This document shows positions 51,938-58,552 of a stretch of 58,552 nt of DNA, piece after piece (the first letter of the stretch is position 1; every line of letters begins with the position of its first letter). A model generated the notes under the pieces. The model did no database searches. It was not told the DNA's origin and saw only the letters and a program-made list of their open reading frames with translations. Source of the DNA: Ensifer adhaerens (GTDB lineage: Bacteria > Pseudomonadota > Alphaproteobacteria > Rhizobiales > Rhizobiaceae); NCBI RefSeq assembly GCF_001270265.1, contig NZ_LGAP01000036.1:1-58552 (forward strand). Direction: 5' to 3'. The position numbers and the translations under genes are program-made.

Positions 51938-51954
51938 GTTACTGTTACGTACTT
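51938..51954 (+). promoter_or_regulatory. Shared 17-bp element, copy facing the SH3 gene
   Basis: GTTACTGTTACGTACTT on the plus strand, identical to the 26536 copy, in the divergent region between xre and the SH3 gene. It lies 90 bp upstream of the SH3 start. An XRE promoter on the other strand presumably also lies in 51788-51912. Confidence 0.72.
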
Positions 51955-52044
51955 GCGCCGGGTCGGGGTGGAGCGATGTTGTTGAGCAATGCGGGCCATG
52001 CCCGCCTGCAACAAAGTCAATTGCGGCAACGTCGGAGATGCGAG

Positions 52045-54669
52045 ATGCGCGGAATATCCTTGACCTTCACCCTGCTCGCCATTGCCGCCGCTCCGGCGTG
52101 GGCAGGCCCTGCCACGGCGACGGCATCGGTCAATTTTCGGGCAGGGCCGGGCACCGGGTTCGACAGCCTCGGCAAGATCGCCGCGGGGGGGCAGGTCGAC
52201 GTCAAGGAGTGTGACGATGCCGGGACCTGGTGCGCCGTCAGCTTCGAAGGGAAAGACGGTTTCGTCAGCGGCAAGTACCTGGCCGATGCCGATCCGACGG
52301 GCCTCGGCTGGCCGCGCGCCTACAAGACCGACAAGGGGGCGACAATTACGCTCTATCAGCCGCAGGTGAACGCCTGGAAGGATTTTACCGATCTCGATGC
52401 CCTGATCGCCGCCGAATACAAGCGGTCCGACGATGCCAAGCCGATCTTCGGTGTCATCGGGGTGACGGGCAAGACCGTGACGGACAGCGGCTCGGACGAG
52501 GTGGTCGTCTCCGACATCAAGGTCGACGAGATCAATTTCTCGGTTCTCGATCGCCAGGAACTGGCCGACCTCGCCTTGGAGGTCGGCAAGGTGATGCCCG
52601 TCGGCACCCTAACGCTGTCGGAGGACAAGCTGACCGCGAGCCTTGCCGACTATGAGCGGCTCGGCAATGTCGAAGGGCTGAAGGCCGATCCGCCGCCGAT
52701 CTATGTCAGCAAGGAGCCGGCGCTGCTGGTGCAGACCGACGGCAAGGCGGTGTTCGCGCCGGTCAAGGGCGCCGAAGGCCTGTCCTTTGCCGTCAACACC
52801 AATTGGGATCTGTTCAAGCTCGACGCCGACGGCAGCTACTATCTTCGCAACGAAAAGGCATGGCTGCAGTCGAAAGACCTGTCGGGCGGCTGGCAGTCGG
52901 CAACGTCGCTTCCCGATCTCTTCGGCAAATTGCCGGATGACGACAACTGGAAGGATGCGAAGGGGGCCATTCCGCCGGCGGCCGGCGAGGGCGCGGCGCC
53001 GAAGGTCATCTATTCGGACAAGCCGTCGGAACTGTTCGTGTTCGACGGCGAGCCGAAGCTCGAAGCCGTGCCGGGTACCGGACTGAAGATTGCGACGAAC
53101 ACCGAGAGCGATGTGTTCTATCTCGCTCAGGATTCGAATTGGTACGTGCTCGTCTCCGGCCGCTGGTTCTCGGCTGCGTCGCTCGATGGCCCCTGGACCT
53201 TCGCCACCCCCAACCTTCCCCAGGACTTCCAGAATATTCCGGAGGATGCCGCCTATTACACGGTCCGCTCGTCGGTTCCGGGCGCCTCGGAAAATGCCGA
53301 AGCCAGGTTGAAGGCCAGCATCCCCGAAAAGGCCCGCGTCTCGCTGGACGGTTCGGTGAAGGTTGAGGTCGCCTATAGCGGCGACCCGAAATTCGAGAAG
53401 ATCGACGGAACGGCGCTCACCTATGCCGTCAATACCAATGAAACGGTGATCCAGGTTGCCGACAAGTACTTCGTGTTGAATGACGGCATCTGGTTCGTCG
53501 GCGATACGCCGACCGGTCCGTTCACCGTGGCAAAGGCCGTCCCCGACGAGATCTACACGATCCCGCCGTCGTCGCCGGTCTACAACGCCACCTATGTCCG
53601 CATCTACGACACCGAGCCGGACGCGGTTTGGGTCGGATACACCATGGGTTATCTCGGGGCCTATCTCGCCTGGGACACGTTCGTCTACGGCACCGGTTGG
53701 TACTATGACGACTACTGGGACTATGGCTGGGCCGGCGGCGGCTACTGGCCCTATTATCCACGGCCGGTAAGCTATGGCGTCGGCGCGTTCTACAATCCGG
53801 CGGTCGGCACGTTCGGTCGTTACGGCTATGCCTACGGTCCCTATCGCGGCATCGCGGCCGGCGCGGCCTACAACCCGCGCACCGGCACTTACATCAGGGG
53901 CGCGGCCGGTTATGGGCCGGCGGGTGAGCGCGGCTTTGTCGCTGCCTATAATCCCCGCACCGGTAATGCGGCGATCGCGCGCGGCGGGCACAATGTCTAC
54001 GGCAGCTGGGGGACGGCTGCGGTCAAGCGCGGTTCGGATTTTGCCCGGATCAGCGGCGGCTCGACCGCCGGCGGCGCCGGTGCCCATTGGCGCACCTCCG
54101 ACGGCAATCACGGCTTTGTTGCAGGCGGCAAGGGCGGCGACGTCTATGCCGGACGCGATGGCAACGTCTATCGTCGCGACGATGGCCAATGGCAGAAGCA
54201 TACGCCGGACGGCTGGCAGCCGATTCAAAAGCCGTCGATCCAGGATGCGAAGAAAGCCGGTCAGCAGTTCGCAACCCAGCACCCGGATGCGGCGCAGAAC
54301 CTGAACAAGCGCATCGACGATCGCCGCCCGGCTAGTGGCGGGAACGCCATCGGCAATCGCGCGCCCGACCATCTGGCGATCGATCGTGCCGGCCGCCAGA
54401 TCGGCAACCAGCGCTCCTTCGAGCATCAATCGTTCAACCAGCGTCCGTTGAACCTGCCGAGCGGCGGTAATTTCGGTGGGGGCGGGTTTGATCGTCCCGG
54501 GGCTTTGGTGGCGGCGGTTTCCACGGCGGAGGTGGGTTCTCAGGCGGCGGGGGCTTCCATGGCGGAGGTGGCGGCTTTCATGGTGGTGGTGGCGGCGGCT
54601 TCCGCCGCCGTTGACGGCAGAAAGCGAACCGGAAACGGAAGTTGGCATAAACGCCAGGGACTGTGTTAG
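52045..54669 (+). CDS. Secreted SH3-domain protein, C-terminus apparently frameshifted
   Basis: An exported protein with signal peptide (MRGISLTFTLLAIAAAPAWA), an SH3b domain (about 25-90: VNFRAGPGTGFDSLGKIAAG), a long middle with repeated FxYAVNTNxxxF-like modules (for example at 230-300 and 400-460) and a Tyr/Gly-rich region around YDDYWDYGWAGGGYWPYYPR. The in-frame reading ends at 54669 with an Ala-rich tail unlike the rest. A 1-nt gain in the CCCGGGG run at 54496-54502 would instead give GFGGGGFHGGGGFSGGGG, then GFRRR and a stop at 54614, which matches how such proteins end. GGAG precedes the ATG. It is preceded by the shared 17-bp element and followed by MscS and MltF-like genes. Confidence 0.78.
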   Translation: MRGISLTFTLLAIAAAPAWAGPATATASVNFRAGPGTGFDSLGKIAAGGQVDVKECDDAGTWCAVSFEGKDGFVSGKYLADADPTGLGWPRAYKTDKGATITLYQPQVNAWKDFTDLDALIAAEYKRSDDAKPIFGVIGVTGKTVTDSGSDEVVVSDIKVDEINFSVLDRQELADLALEVGKVMPVGTLTLSEDKLTASLADYERLGNVEGLKADPPPIYVSKEPALLVQTDGKAVFAPVKGAEGLSFAVNTNWDLFKLDADGSYYLRNEKAWLQSKDLSGGWQSATSLPDLFGKLPDDDNWKDAKGAIPPAAGEGAAPKVIYSDKPSELFVFDGEPKLEAVPGTGLKIATNTESDVFYLAQDSNWYVLVSGRWFSAASLDGPWTFATPNLPQDFQNIPEDAAYYTVRSSVPGASENAEARLKASIPEKARVSLDGSVKVEVAYSGDPKFEKIDGTALTYAVNTNETVIQVADKYFVLNDGIWFVGDTPTGPFTVAKAVPDEIYTIPPSSPVYNATYVRIYDTEPDAVWVGYTMGYLGAYLAWDTFVYGTGWYYDDYWDYGWAGGGYWPYYPRPVSYGVGAFYNPAVGTFGRYGYAYGPYRGIAAGAAYNPRTGTYIRGAAGYGPAGERGFVAAYNPRTGNAAIARGGHNVYGSWGTAAVKRGSDFARISGGSTAGGAGAHWRTSDGNHGFVAGGKGGDVYAGRDGNVYRRDDGQWQKHTPDGWQPIQKPSIQDAKKAGQQFATQHPDAAQNLNKRIDDRRPASGGNAIGNRAPDHLAIDRAGRQIGNQRSFEHQSFNQRPLNLPSGGNFGGGGFDRPGALVAAVSTAEVGSQAAGASMAEVAAFMVVVAAASAAVDGRKRTGNGSWHKRQGLC

Positions 54670-54723
54670 CGTTTGTACGGATAAGGACAGGAATCGATCG
54701 GCGTTCCGCCGGTCGCTGGGGGT

Positions 54724-56877
54724 ATGATCAGCATGATCGGTGTCAGTTCGTCACGTGGATTCTGGGCCCCCGTGGCCCGTATTCTAGCTTTTTTGATGGT
54801 GTTTCTGGGGCTTATGTCCGCAAGCCAGGCCCAGTCCCAAGGCACCGCGCCCACTGCCGAGCCCGCCAAGGTTCAACAGCTGATCGAACTGCTCGATGAT
54901 CCGGAGGTCAGGCAATGGTTGGCCACCAAACAGCCGGCGACGCCTGCCGGGACGACACCTGCGGCAACGACACCCGCAGATGCGGCGCCGGCGAGCGGGC
55001 TTGCTGCACGCTGGACGGCTGAACTCCGCCGCCATATGACCGGCATCACGAACGCGTTTCCGCGCGTCGGTCCCGAAATCGATGCGGCGCGGACCAGCCT
55101 CTCGGGAGCCATGGAAAACCATGGCACTGCGCCAATCCTCAAAGGGTTCTTCTTCATCCTGTTGATTGGCTACGGCGCCGAATACCTGCTGCGCTATCTG
55201 CTGAGACAGACATTGAGTTCAGCGCAATTGACCGGTCCCGCGCGTTCGATGCTCGTCAAAGTGCTGCCGCTGCTCGTGTTCGCGATCGCCACGACCACCG
55301 TGCTGGCCGTGGCCGGCTGGCCCTCGCGGCTTGAAGAGACCATCGCGCCGCTCCTGGTTGCCTGGATCGGAGCTCGCCTGCTGATCACGATCGCATCCGC
55401 CGTGCTTTCCGGCGGACCGGTTGACGCGACGGATCCGGCCGGTCGGACCGGCTATCTTTCGCTGACGACCGAGGATGCACGTTTCTGGTACCGCTCGTCC
55501 GTGGGGATTATTTGTGCGGCCGCCGCGATCTGGGGCATCGGCGACGCCATGCGCGCCCTTTCAATCTCCGCCGACGTTCGCAATCTTATTGCAGCAGTTC
55601 TCGGCCTTGTCGTGCTTGCGCTTGCGATCGTCACAGTGCTGCGGCGACCTGTCGGCGTCACAACGCGCTCACGCCGAGTGGTCGGCAATATCCTGATGGT
55701 TGCGTTCCTGGTCCTATTGTGGCTGCTGTGGGTGGCGGACATGCGGGTTCTGTTCTGGATCGGCCTTTACATCATCGGTCTGCCGCTGCTTCTGCGTTTC
55801 ACCAGTGCCTTTGCCAAGACGATGCTCGACACGTCGGCAGACGACGACATGCGTGTGATGCGCAACGTGCTGATCGAACGCGGCGCCAGACTTGTGATCA
55901 TTGCCTTAGCGGCGGGTTGGCTTGCGCTTGTCTTCCGCGTCAACGCGTCGATGATGATTCAGGACGATGCAGTCAATCGGATCTTTCGCGGTGTGCTTGC
56001 CGGCGTCGTCATACTGCTGACGGCTGATCTGGTGTGGCAGTTGACCAAGAGCCTGATCAGCCTTCGCGTCAAGCATGCCGCCGTCGAAACGACGGACCCC
56101 GCTGAACGTGCCCGCAACACCCGCCTGCTGACGCTGATGCCGATCCTGCGCAATTTCCTAGCGGCCTTCATTCTTGTGGTGGCGGTGCTGATGGTGCTTT
56201 CCGGCCTTGGTGTCCAGATCGGCCCGCTGATCGCAGGCGCTGGCGTTTTTGGCGTCGCCATCGGCTTCGGTTCCCAGACCCTGGTCAAGGACGTCATCAG
56301 CGGGATCTTCTACATGACGGATGATGCGTTCCGTATCGGGGAATACATTCAAAGCGGCAGCTACAAGGGCACCGTGGAATCCTTCAGCATCCGATCGGTG
56401 AAGCTCAGGCATCATCGCGGCCCGGTCTTCACCGTGCCATTCGGCTCCCTTGGTGCGGTTCAGAACATGAGCCGCGACTGGGTGATCGACAAGTTCATGA
56501 TTAACGTGTCCTACGATGCCGATATCGCCAAGGTAAAGAAGGTGGTGAAAGGCATCGGCGCGGCACTTCTCGAAGATCCCGAATTGGGGCCGATGATTAG
56601 CGAGACGGTGAAGATGAAGGGCGTCGAGACCTTCGGCGACTACGGCATCACCTTGAGCTTCGCGATGACGACCAAACCGGGACATCAGACGCAGATCAGA
56701 CGCCGGGCGCAAGCCATGATCAAGGAGGCATTTGACAAGAACGGCATCTCCTTCGCCTCGCCGACGGTGCAGGTGGCGGGTGATGAGCAGCATACGGCTG
56801 CGGCTGCGGCAACGCGCGATGCGATCGCCAAGAAGAATGCAGCGGCGGCGCTCGGCGAGGGCGCTCCGCCGGAATAG
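54724..56877 (+). CDS. MscS-family mechanosensitive channel
   Basis: A 717-residue MscS-like channel with an N-terminal signal or helix (ILAFLMVFLGLMSASQAQSQ), a periplasmic Ala/Pro-rich segment (PATPAGTTPAATTPADAAPA), about nine to eleven membrane helices and a C-terminal MscS core. The pore-lining helix and vestibule appear in GPLIAGAGVFGVAIGFGSQT and LVKDVISGIFYMTDDAFRIG, with YIQSGSYKGTVESFSIRSVK next. It protects against hypo-osmotic lysis. The N-terminal extension is long, as in YnaI/MscK-like members. It starts 55 bp after the SH3 gene's in-frame end and is likely co-transcribed with the next gene. Confidence 0.9.
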   Translation: MISMIGVSSSRGFWAPVARILAFLMVFLGLMSASQAQSQGTAPTAEPAKVQQLIELLDDPEVRQWLATKQPATPAGTTPAATTPADAAPASGLAARWTAELRRHMTGITNAFPRVGPEIDAARTSLSGAMENHGTAPILKGFFFILLIGYGAEYLLRYLLRQTLSSAQLTGPARSMLVKVLPLLVFAIATTTVLAVAGWPSRLEETIAPLLVAWIGARLLITIASAVLSGGPVDATDPAGRTGYLSLTTEDARFWYRSSVGIICAAAAIWGIGDAMRALSISADVRNLIAAVLGLVVLALAIVTVLRRPVGVTTRSRRVVGNILMVAFLVLLWLLWVADMRVLFWIGLYIIGLPLLLRFTSAFAKTMLDTSADDDMRVMRNVLIERGARLVIIALAAGWLALVFRVNASMMIQDDAVNRIFRGVLAGVVILLTADLVWQLTKSLISLRVKHAAVETTDPAERARNTRLLTLMPILRNFLAAFILVVAVLMVLSGLGVQIGPLIAGAGVFGVAIGFGSQTLVKDVISGIFYMTDDAFRIGEYIQSGSYKGTVESFSIRSVKLRHHRGPVFTVPFGSLGAVQNMSRDWVIDKFMINVSYDADIAKVKKVVKGIGAALLEDPELGPMISETVKMKGVETFGDYGITLSFAMTTKPGHQTQIRRRAQAMIKEAFDKNGISFASPTVQVAGDEQHTAAAAATRDAIAKKNAAAALGEGAPPE

Positions 56878-56902
56878 GTTTTCTCGGGCTGGGGAGGCCA
56901 AG

Positions 56903-58357
56903 ATGAGACGCCTTGCATTGTTTATTCTGCTCTTCGCGATCGTTGGGATCGGGAACCTGCAGGCGCAATCGAACGAAAGCACATTCGAGGCGATCACCGC
57001 CCCGCACCTCGGCGATCTCGACGTCATGCAGAAGCGGCGCCTCATTCGGATCGTCGTTCCGTTCAGCAAGACCGTCTACTTCATCGATCGCGGCCGGCAG
57101 CTTGGCACCGCGGTGGAATTCGGGATGGCCTTGGAGAAGGAGCTCAATGCCGGGCGGAAGAAGGAGATCGAGAAAATTCGCATCGCCTTCGTGCCTGTGC
57201 CCCGACCGCGGCTATTGACGGCGTTGGAGGACGGGCGTGGCGACATCGTGATGGGCAACCTGACGATAACGGAAGCACGATTGGCGAAGGTTGATTTCAC
57301 CGCCCCTTTGTTCGATGAGGCCAGGGAGGTACTGGTAACCGGCCCCACTGCGCTGGCCATTGCCAGTGTCGACGATCTGAGCGGACAGGAGGTCCGCGTC
57401 CGCAGCTCAAGCAGCTACCATGAACACCTCGTCGCCCTGAGTGCCGGATTCGTCAAGACCGGCCGCGCACCGATATCGATCAAGGATATGGACGAAAATC
57501 TCGAGGACGAAGATGTGCTCGAGATGATCAATGCCGGTCTGTTGCCGTGGACGGTTGTCGACAAGTACAAGGCCGACATCTGGGCTACGGTCTTTAGGGA
57601 TATCAAGGTACGCGACGATATCCTGGTGTCAGATCATGGGCAGATCGCCTGGGCGATCCGAAAGGACAGTCCCAAGCTGAAGGCGACGCTCGATGCCTTC
57701 GTCAAGACGCATCGCGTAGGAACCACCTTCGGCAATATCCTGAAGAACTCCTACTACAAGAGCGACAAGATGCTGAAGCGCGCCTATGCGCCGGCCGATG
57801 TCGAACGGTTCCAGAAATTGGTCGAGATTTTCCGCAAGCACGGCGATACGTACTCCTTCGATTATCTCATGCTGATGGCGCAGGGCTATCAGGAGTCCCA
57901 GCTCGATCAGTCCAGGCGCAGCCCGCGTGGTGCGGTCGGCGTCATGCAGCTCCTGCCGTCGACGGCGGCCGACAAGTCCGTTGGCATCAAGGGGATCGAC
58001 AAGGATCAGGATCTGAACGTCCAGGCAGGGTCGAAGTACCTACGGCACCTGGTGGACACGTACATCGCCGATCCCGCGATCACGCCGCGCAACCAGCTCC
58101 TCTTTGCATTTGCAGCCTACAATGCCGGCCCGGGAAACTTGCGCAAATTCCGGGCGAAGGCGAGGGATATGGGGCTCAATCCTGACCTCTGGTTCGGCAA
58201 TGTCGAAAATGCAGCCGCCGAGATTGTTGGGCGCGAGACGGTTCAGTATGTCGGCAATATCTACAAGTACTACGTAGCCTATGGGCTGTTGGCGGAACAT
58301 GCCAGAGAGGCGCCTACGGCACAGTCACCGGTTGCTACCGACGCTAGCGTACAGTAA
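56903..58357 (+). CDS. MltF-like lytic murein transglycosylase with solute-binding domain
   Basis: A 484-residue periplasmic protein: signal peptide (LALFILLFAIVGIGNLQAQS), a family-3 solute-binding-like domain (about 45-290: PHLGDLDVMQKRRLIRIVVP, DIVMGNLTITEARLAKVDFT) and a C-terminal SLT domain (about 310-450). The catalytic Glu lies near residue 331 in GYQESQLDQ, with SPRGAVGVMQLLPSTAADKS and FAAYNAGPGNL. This is the MltF architecture, where the binding domain senses muropeptides and gates cleavage of glycan strands. GGGGAGG precedes the ATG at 56903; the longer upstream frame overlaps MscS and lacks homology. It follows MscS by 25 bp, completing an envelope unit. Confidence 0.9.
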   Translation: MRRLALFILLFAIVGIGNLQAQSNESTFEAITAPHLGDLDVMQKRRLIRIVVPFSKTVYFIDRGRQLGTAVEFGMALEKELNAGRKKEIEKIRIAFVPVPRPRLLTALEDGRGDIVMGNLTITEARLAKVDFTAPLFDEAREVLVTGPTALAIASVDDLSGQEVRVRSSSSYHEHLVALSAGFVKTGRAPISIKDMDENLEDEDVLEMINAGLLPWTVVDKYKADIWATVFRDIKVRDDILVSDHGQIAWAIRKDSPKLKATLDAFVKTHRVGTTFGNILKNSYYKSDKMLKRAYAPADVERFQKLVEIFRKHGDTYSFDYLMLMAQGYQESQLDQSRRSPRGAVGVMQLLPSTAADKSVGIKGIDKDQDLNVQAGSKYLRHLVDTYIADPAITPRNQLLFAFAAYNAGPGNLRKFRAKARDMGLNPDLWFGNVENAAAEIVGRETVQYVGNIYKYYVAYGLLAEHAREAPTAQSPVATDASVQ

Positions 58358-58552
58358 TTTCGCATCACGTCTGCTTGAGCGGCTCCGCGCCTTTCTTGAC
58401 GACGGCAATCCGAAGACTAGGTCCAGACCCTCTTATGACCGTGGTCAAGGGTGATACGCGGACTTATGCGCCCCATGTCTTTGACACCGATTTTGTTACC
58501 GTTGATGGGGCAGCGCGGGGACGGGATGGGCCTTCAGACGACGGTTGATCCA
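58358..58552. other. Downstream non-coding end of window
   Basis: 195 bp after the MltF-like gene without a supported gene. A 37-codon frame from 58434 has no ribosome site or recognisable sequence. The string GTTACCGTT at 58497 resembles part of the shared 17-bp element but lacks its second half. Confidence 0.4.

Noticed and set aside
23194-51954. Assigning the 17-bp element to a named regulator such as FeuP or ChvI
   Set aside because: The consensus sites of those regulators could not be recalled with certainty, so only the possibility is mentioned.
52609-54648. 679-codon minus-strand open frame opposite the SH3 gene
   Set aside because: Arg/Val/Ile-rich shadow of the repetitive SH3 gene, with no ribosome site or family sequence.
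58497-58508. GTTACCGTT resembling the shared 17-bp element
   Set aside because: Lacks the second half (GTACTT) and the correct spacing; probably chance.
58434-58547. 37-codon frame at the window end
   Set aside because: Too short, no ribosome site and no recognisable features.
1-58552. CRISPR arrays, prophage or insertion-sequence genes, tRNA and rRNA genes
   Set aside because: No evenly spaced direct repeats, transposase, integrase, phage structural genes or tRNA/rRNA-like sequences were seen.

Overview
The window is about 62% GC, tightly packed and rhizobial in character. Evidence for a Rhizobiaceae host (Rhizobium, Ensifer/Sinorhizobium or a close relative) is the density of ABC uptake operons, each with its own ROK, LysR or LuxR regulator, two copies of a rhizobia-type dispersed palindromic repeat, and protein families typical of that group (sulfate CysP/CysT, TfuA, ATC hydrolase, DUF917). 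No rRNA, tRNA, CRISPR, phage or transposase gene was seen, so this looks like chromosome or chromid/megaplasmid sequence, not a recent island.

Layout. 1-3.4 kb: end of a sulfate ABC operon (cysT partial, sulfate-binding protein), a D-threonine-aldolase/D-serine-dehydratase-like PLP enzyme and a decayed amino-acid ABC ATPase fragment. 3.4-11 kb: a six-gene sugar ABC operon (binding protein, two permeases, SIS sugar-phosphate protein, PfkB kinase, ATPase) with a divergent ROK regulator. 11-16.4 kb: LysR regulator divergent from pirin plus two isochorismatase-like hydrolases, then a convergent pair (M20 carbamoylase and ATC hydrolase) that resembles the thiazoline-to-cysteine route. 16.7-23.1 kb: a complete moxR-DUF58-DUF4381-batA-batB/C-batD operon. 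23.3-29 kb: a genuine formylglycine-generating enzyme with a Tat-exported HAD protein, small proteins of unknown function and a membrane-anchored TPR regulator-like protein. 29-35 kb: a CurA-like reductase, a MetY-like enzyme with an IPNS-like oxygenase, and an SDR with a divergent LysR. 35-46.6 kb: a MalT-like regulator followed by an oligopeptide-type ABC transporter, a HyuA hydantoinase and two DUF917 proteins. 46.8-51.8 kb: a YcaO-TfuA cluster with a 75-residue candidate precursor peptide and SARP and XRE regulators, all on the minus strand. 52-58.4 kb: an envelope block (SH3 protein with a C-terminal frameshift, MscS channel, MltF-like transglycosylase).

Two things stand out. First, the xre-SARP-small peptide-ycaO-tfuA array looks like an uncharacterised RiPP (probably thioamide-forming) system: the peptide has no Cys and ends in a Gly/Ser-rich tail, and its N-terminal half reads like one beta-propeller blade. 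Second, a 17-bp element, GTWACWGTTACGTWCTT, occurs five times. Each copy lies in an intergenic region and points at the next gene: moxR, FGE, the 25.5-kb hypothetical gene, the 26.8-kb small gene and the SH3 gene. This suggests one transcription factor co-ordinates an envelope or stress regulon. Sulfur chemistry is a recurring theme (sulfate uptake, ATC hydrolase, MetY, formylglycine enzyme, DUF917, TfuA-YcaO).
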